DNA of 64,000 nt. It comes from Scleromitrula shiraiana (taxonomy: Eukaryota > Ascomycota > Leotiomycetes > Helotiales > Sclerotiniaceae). Each line of letters begins with the position of its first letter. Position 1 is the first letter of the stretch. The stretch is from assembly GCA_028455995.1 (NCBI GenBank), contig JABELC010000004.1, forward strand, positions 3,408,501 to 3,472,500. The letters are read 5' to 3'. Below, piece by piece: positions 59,126 through 64,000 of the stretch. The notes beneath the pieces are model-generated. The model saw only the letters and a list, made by a program, of their open reading frames with translations. It did no database searches and was not told where the DNA came from. The translations under genes were made by a program, and so were the position numbers.

Positions 59126-60874
59126 GATTGATATCAATCTCGTATTTCCTTAAAACAATCCCTCTTTCATCCGTCTATTCGGATTTATTCATTCATTCAT
59201 TCGTACTCGTATGTATCTGTTATATGGTGTCTGCAGAACTTTTCGAAGTCAAAGTCGATAGTATGTATTATTTACTCCAAAGCTGATAAGCTCTCCTTGT
59301 GAGCTATGAGCTACGAGATATATCGTCCAACCTCGCACCAAAACACTTCCTTAAAAAGAATCTCTCAATTCAAACTCAAATTTAAATTGAAGAAAAGTAA
59401 GTAAATCAGAAAATCAGAAAAAGGAGAAAATCATCAAGAGAGAATATTTAGTTGCAAGCAAGTAAAATGCAATGTTATGTTGTTGCAGTGCCAACTCACA
59501 TCACCTTAGAAAAGAAAATGAAATGCACGAGGCTGGGGTAAAAAAAAAAGCGGGAGGTTGGTTGTTGATAGGTTGTTGATTGCTTATGCTGGTTGGTTGG
59601 GATAGCAACCGTGGTTGTCGGCCCAGTTAGGTACAGTATTCGTCTAACTCACCAAACACCAAAAATCGTCATCTATCCACAACATCAATGTTGGATTAAA
59701 AGTAAATTTATTTTTAGAACAATTCAGTAAATAAGGGAGACAACTGGGCTTTAGCTGTTCGAGAAAACAACTCTAGTAACCTAGAATATCAACATCATCC
59801 GTCACCACATGCAAGAAAAACTCATCCATAAAGAAAAAAAGGGGTATCATATCCTATCAAAACTACCTAAATTCAATCATCGATCCTAATGATCAAGTAT
59901 CCTAAGTCCTAAGTCCTAAGTCCTAATATCTAACTATCTAAGAGATCTCAAGATCTCGAAAAAGCTCCATCACTAAAGAGTGAATGAAGCGCGAAAAGGA
60001 AAAAAAATCCCTATTTTCCTTTTCCGATCCCCCCGATCCTCCCCTTTTTGATATACCAACCCACCAACCAACAATTCATGCGCTACTCACTAACCAACCA
60101 AACCATATAATTTATATCTGCACAACCCAAGTAAATAAGAAATGAATAAATAAAGAATCGTACAGATCTAACATGTATGTATCCCCAATAATCCCCTACT
60201 CTTCCCATTCCAACCGATCCCATTCATTCAATCCCTATTGCGCCGCCCGCCAGAAAGATATCCCGTTTCCTTCGCTCTATACGATTAGGTGATCGCATAG
60301 AAACATATCCATCCATCCATCTCTTCATCCATCAGTCCGTCCACCCATCTTACATCTGCCCATCGCTGGTAAATGTAATATCCCATATCTTTTTCCGACC
60401 AATCCAACCAATCCGTTCAATTCCAATCCATCCCTAAGAAACCATCCAAGAAGATTGTTTATTCGCCCAAATCAAAAGACATCAAATCAAATAGAAAGAT
60501 TAGAATAGAATAAAAACCCCATAATAAAAGAGAAAACATGATAGGTATCCTTCATAACCATAAACTCATACAAGTCATACAATCATATCGTAATCGCCGG
60601 TCCAAAAAAAAGACAAAAAAAGACAAAAAGAACCATATCAAAAATAAAGTAATTGTTGTGCTTTTGGGGGTATAAGACTTTTCCGCTTGTTTTGAAATAG
60701 AAGTGGAAAAAGTAGTTACCACCTAACAAATATGCACCAAAAATGAGAAGATAGATATCGAATGAAAATCCCCCATCCATCATGATTCATGAATCGCTAA
60801 AATCGCAAGAAATCAAAACGCTCAAAAGTGAAAAACAACAGTGAAACGAAAAATGTAGAGTAAATGAAAAAAAA
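59126..60874. other. Gene-free stretch
   Basis: About 1.75 kb with no supported gene. It holds the promoter side of the membrane-protein gene and the 3' flank of the next minus-strand gene. A 7-bp repeat (CCTAAGT, about four copies) lies at about 59900-59925, with CCAT runs near 60307-60330. Confidence 0.55.
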
Positions 60875-62860
60875 TTAAAGCCATGTTGTCGTTGATTGTT
60901 CATCCCAATGTTCATCCCAATTATTATTACGAATAGCGGCCTCATATCCAATTCTTGCATCATAAACGTCACGTGGCTCACGAGGCTGACGTTCACGAGG
61001 TCTTGGTGAAGTTCGAGTATAAGAATGTGTTGAGCTCATTCTTGCCAAAGCCGAAGGTCGTTCACTTCGATCCATTCGACTACGGCGATCACGATCGTCC
61101 AATAGCCTTTGAGAAACCTCATACTCGGATGCGGTTGCTTGACTTCCATTGGAGAATTTGTCTTTGCTGTGGATTTGAATTCTTCCGCCTTCTTCGCAGT
61201 GAATTTCTGCGTTCCCTACTCTGACTTTAGAGGGACCGGTAACTTCAATAGTTACATTTTCGTCATCATCACCACCACTTCGAGTAGTGCGAGTTGTTTG
61301 TGTGCCTCTGTAATCACTTTGATCACGGCTTCCACTGCTCTTGGTACTTCTGCTGCTACCAGCTTGTCTTCTTTGTTCTTTTCTCAAAGCTTCTGCAGTA
61401 AGTGGAATGGATGGTCCAGTGACCTCTTCTTGATAAGAAGCAGCGTCTCGAAGCTTGGCATCGTACTCATTTGATTCAGCAGATACTTGTGTGGGTGCAG
61501 ATTGACCATAGTAACTCTGTCGACGTTTTGATTTGTTGGATGCTTCAATGCGCACGCGCTCCAGATCTCTTGGACGATCATCTACATTGTAGGACATTGA
61601 GTTTCGATGCGCGCTAGGTCGACGCGATCGCGATGATGGACGAGGTTCATCATGATAATCTGGCCGAGCAGAGAGATAATCCTCATCAAAAACATCATCA
61701 TACACAGGCGCAGTAACGGTCGGTCTTCGGTGTTGATTGCTCTTATTGGCTTTAACCAAAGGAAGAGGTGGTGGTGGCATGGCCTCGGAATCTCTCCTAG
61801 CTCTAGTGTTATAACCATTTTCGGCTCCACTATAATTACTTTCGCGACTGTAGTTGCTATTCGTTTTGCTAAGACTGCTGTCTGCCTGACTGCTTGTTCT
61901 TGATAATGCGCGAGAACTATTAATACGGATGCTGGATGGTTGTCGGATTGATTGATGCTCAGCCGAAGAATCATAACTGCTATCGTTATCTTCATCGCTG
62001 TATTGATGATCGTATTCGTATGCAGCTATCATCATCCTAGGGTTTGGTACCGGCTGGTCTGGAATTCCATATACTGAGTTTGTTCTTCGATCTCGATGTT
62101 CAAATCTCTCGTATAAGTGTCGGGATGAAGCTGATGTAGGGGCTTGGACTTCCTGCGACAAAAAGTAACTGCTTGATTGGGGGGCAGGAGTGACAGCATA
62201 GTTGTTGTATGCTGGTGATGGAGGAGGAGCTTGGAATGGAGTCGTCACAGGTTGGTAGAAGGCGGACTGGGACAATGGAGGATAGTTCGACCCCGCAGAT
62301 CCATGATAACTCACAGGTCGAGTTGGTCCTGAGTATGTTTGCGCATGATTTGGACGAGTCCTCGATGGAAGAGCTGTGGTAGTTGTTGGCTGATTGATGA
62401 CAGGAGGAGGACGTGTAACTGGTGTTTGAACCCCATAATGTTCTGGCTTGATATCCGTTTTGATGTTGAGAGAACGGCGATTCTCTTTCACTACCTCCTT
62501 CATCTTTTGTGTAGCCGAAGGCAGTGAATTGGTTGAGACAGATTGTCGTCTCGACATTGATGGTCTTCGTTCCTTCTTGACTTCCTTTACTGGTACTTCA
62601 GGAGCCAATTCAACTTTGTGTACCGCGCCAGGCGATGATATGTCTGAACCGGCAACTACGGCACCTGTCGAGTATCCCGAGTCACTGTTGGGCGGTGATG
62701 TAGGTGAAGTTTTGCTCGAAGGTCGAGAATTGGTGACTTTTGGGCGTTCTTTAACTGTTTCTTTTGTGCTTTTTGTGCTGGCGCTTCTTCTTGTACCTTT
62801 GAGGATTCGACCAGTTTCTTCCTCGCAATCCTCTACATACATAGAACGTGGACGACCCAT
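60875..62860 (-). CDS. Disordered Ser/Arg/Pro-rich fungal protein
   Basis: A single exon of 661 residues from the ATG at 62860 (MGRPRSMYVEDCEEETGRIL). The N-terminal 25 residues look conserved in style and are followed by long Ser/Thr/Pro/Arg-rich disorder. This includes RRPSMSRRQS (basophilic kinase-like sites), Tyr/Pro-rich stretches (PPLSQSAFYQPV), and a Tyr/Asp/Ser segment (DSSYDSSAEHQS). One short folded-looking block lies near residues 545-575: VTIEVTGPSKVRVGNAEIHCEEGG, alternating beta-like residues. The end is DEHWDEQSTTTWL. No membrane segment, catalytic motif or known domain is seen. Dense RRxS sites suggest phosphorylation by PKA-type kinases, which is inference. I do not recognise the gene; conservation of the termini would be the clue to a family. 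Confidence 0.75.
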   Translation of the reverse strand: MGRPRSMYVEDCEEETGRILKGTRRSASTKSTKETVKERPKVTNSRPSSKTSPTSPPNSDSGYSTGAVVAGSDISSPGAVHKVELAPEVPVKEVKKERRPSMSRRQSVSTNSLPSATQKMKEVVKENRRSLNIKTDIKPEHYGVQTPVTRPPPVINQPTTTTALPSRTRPNHAQTYSGPTRPVSYHGSAGSNYPPLSQSAFYQPVTTPFQAPPPSPAYNNYAVTPAPQSSSYFLSQEVQAPTSASSRHLYERFEHRDRRTNSVYGIPDQPVPNPRMMIAAYEYDHQYSDEDNDSSYDSSAEHQSIRQPSSIRINSSRALSRTSSQADSSLSKTNSNYSRESNYSGAENGYNTRARRDSEAMPPPPLPLVKANKSNQHRRPTVTAPVYDDVFDEDYLSARPDYHDEPRPSSRSRRPSAHRNSMSYNVDDRPRDLERVRIEASNKSKRRQSYYGQSAPTQVSAESNEYDAKLRDAASYQEEVTGPSIPLTAEALRKEQRRQAGSSRSTKSSGSRDQSDYRGTQTTRTTRSGGDDDENVTIEVTGPSKVRVGNAEIHCEEGGRIQIHSKDKFSNGSQATASEYEVSQRLLDDRDRRSRMDRSERPSALARMSSTHSYTRTSPRPRERQPREPRDVYDARIGYEAAIRNNNWDEHWDEQSTTTWL

Positions 62861-64000
62861 TGTGATGATTTGTGCGACAACAATTTAAAAGAGGTTGTCA
62901 ACAACAAATATATTGTTAAATACCAATCCGCCGGGTACGCGGGTAAGGTTGAATGGATGAATGAAGCAGTAGGCCTATAGTACTTGACCTTGCTACTTAA
63001 ATAATAGTAATTGATGTCGCACAATGTGGTGTTGTGTTTGTGTTTGTGTTGTGTGTTGTATGTTGTGTGTTGTGTAAGGATGAGATGAGTGTTCGAAGGT
63101 ATGGAATGGAAAGGAAAGGATAAGCCGGGCTGAGTTATTGACGCTTGGGTTGATGCTTCGGAGGTAAAAATAAAAAAAGAAATAAAAAATATGGGGAGGG
63201 GATTGTGGACTGGAGGGAGGAAGGGGGAGTCTGAGCTTTATTTTCTTTAGTTTCAATCTTCTACCTTACTTTCAACAGTTCAATATCCACTAATAAAAAA
63301 ATAAAATCTGCGACACAATACAGCAAATTGCTGCTATGCGCTCATACAAATTATTCTTTTATTGGTTTGATAGTAAGAGTTGAAAGTATTGTGAGATTAG
63401 ATTGAATTGAATTGAATTGAATTGAGGGGTTTCCTTTCTCTTCTCTCTCCTCTCTTCTCTCTTCTCTCTTCTCTATTCCTCTCTGTCTTCCTCTCTGTCT
63501 TCCTTTACCAGATGAGGTTGGCTGTGAATCTCTGATGAGAGAGAAAAGAAAAAAAAGAAAAAAAAAGAAAAAAAAAAGATTAAACCTTTCTGGTAGGGTT
63601 TATCGATAGTGAGCCGTGGGCGGCAACCTAGGATTAAACCTCGATGCGATGCAGTGGATCAGCAAACCTGCAGCAAAATAAAAGGGCCACAAGGGGAAGA
63701 AGTGGGTGTGAGTGTGGGTTGTGTATGGGTGGTATGGGTGGTATGGGTTGGTATGGGTTGTATGGGTGTGCTCTGCCAAAGCTTTCGAAAGGGGAAATAA
63801 TATTTTGTGATGTGATAAATTCTCTGGAACGAGGAATTTGTTTTGAATTCCTGTATAGTATGGTATTGTATGGTATTAGGGGAAAGTTGGTTGTTAATCA
63901 ACGAAAGGGATTACGTTGATTAAAAATAAATCCTTGACCTTTTTTTTGGTTGCTCTGTTTTGTTCTTGTCTTGTCTTGTCTTGTCTGTTCTGTTCGTAAC
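62861..64000. other. Gene-free stretch to window end
   Basis: The promoter side of the last gene, then simple repeats: ATTGA pentamers (63401-63425), a CT-rich tract (63430-63490), A-rich purine tract (63540-63580) and CTTGT pentamers (63964-63985). No tRNA or gene is seen. Confidence 0.55.
63964..63985. repeat. CTTGT pentanucleotide repeat
   Basis: Four CTTGT units at the window end, another 5-bp-period array. Confidence 0.85.

Overview
The window looks like nuclear DNA of a filamentous ascomycete. The genes carry short introns (46-59 bp in most genes, 133 bp in one) with GT-AG borders and CTAAC/CTGAC-type branch sites. Intergenic DNA is AT-rich and full of microsatellites. The gene types present (HET, SesB/NACHT/ankyrin, DUF6601-like and DUF5695-like proteins) are those of Pezizomycotina. 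A Leotiomycete (Sclerotinia/Botrytis-like) origin is my guess from overall feel; the sequence does not prove it.

Layout. 1-501: 5' part of a nitroreductase-like gene (minus) with an in-frame mitochondrial-looking extension, cut by the window edge. 2426-4384: a flavoprotein reductase of the CPR/FNR fold without a flavodoxin domain (minus). 4385-9296: gene-free, microsatellite-rich. 9297-10287: a DJ-1/PfpI-family protein (plus). 10288-13268: gene-free. 13269-14864: an F-box gene interrupted by one in-frame TGA (minus). 15274-16427: a mitochondrial-type TPR/Sel1 protein (minus). 16703-18074: a probable U3 snoRNA-associated protein (plus). 18075-22272: no supported gene. 22273-23145: a small C2H2 zinc-finger gene (plus). 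24902-27679: a decayed secreted glycoside-hydrolase-like (DUF5695-type) gene. 28223-29335: a DUF6601-like membrane protein (minus). 30016-35611: an intact 1809-residue NLR-like receptor with a SesB-type alpha/beta hydrolase, a NACHT-like domain and ankyrin repeats (plus). 36315-38596: a HET-domain pseudogene (minus), convergent with the NLR. 39450-41368: DEAD-box helicase Dbp9 (plus). 43355-47715: a large disordered/coiled-coil protein (plus). 49572-53390: cohesin subunit Smc3 (minus). 53752-55512: atypical kinase Rio1 (plus), divergent from smc3. 57509-59125: a single-pass membrane protein with a long disordered tail (minus). 60875-62860: a disordered Ser/Arg/Pro-rich protein (minus).

The window splits into two styles. 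From about 10 to 39 kb it is accessory-like, with long empty stretches, at least two clear pseudogenes (the hydrolase and HET), one possible third (F-box), and self/non-self recognition genes. From about 39 to 56 kb it is a conserved core: ribosome biogenesis (Dbp9, Rio1) and chromosome cohesion (Smc3).

The best candidate for an unusual system is the hydrolase-NACHT-ankyrin receptor with a degenerate Walker B motif, lying beside a dead HET gene. Other points worth checking are a cluster of CGCG motifs and nested inverted repeats between smc3 and rio1, a transition-only-like tandem duplication at 7861-8014, and a flavoprotein reductase with no obvious flavodoxin partner domain.
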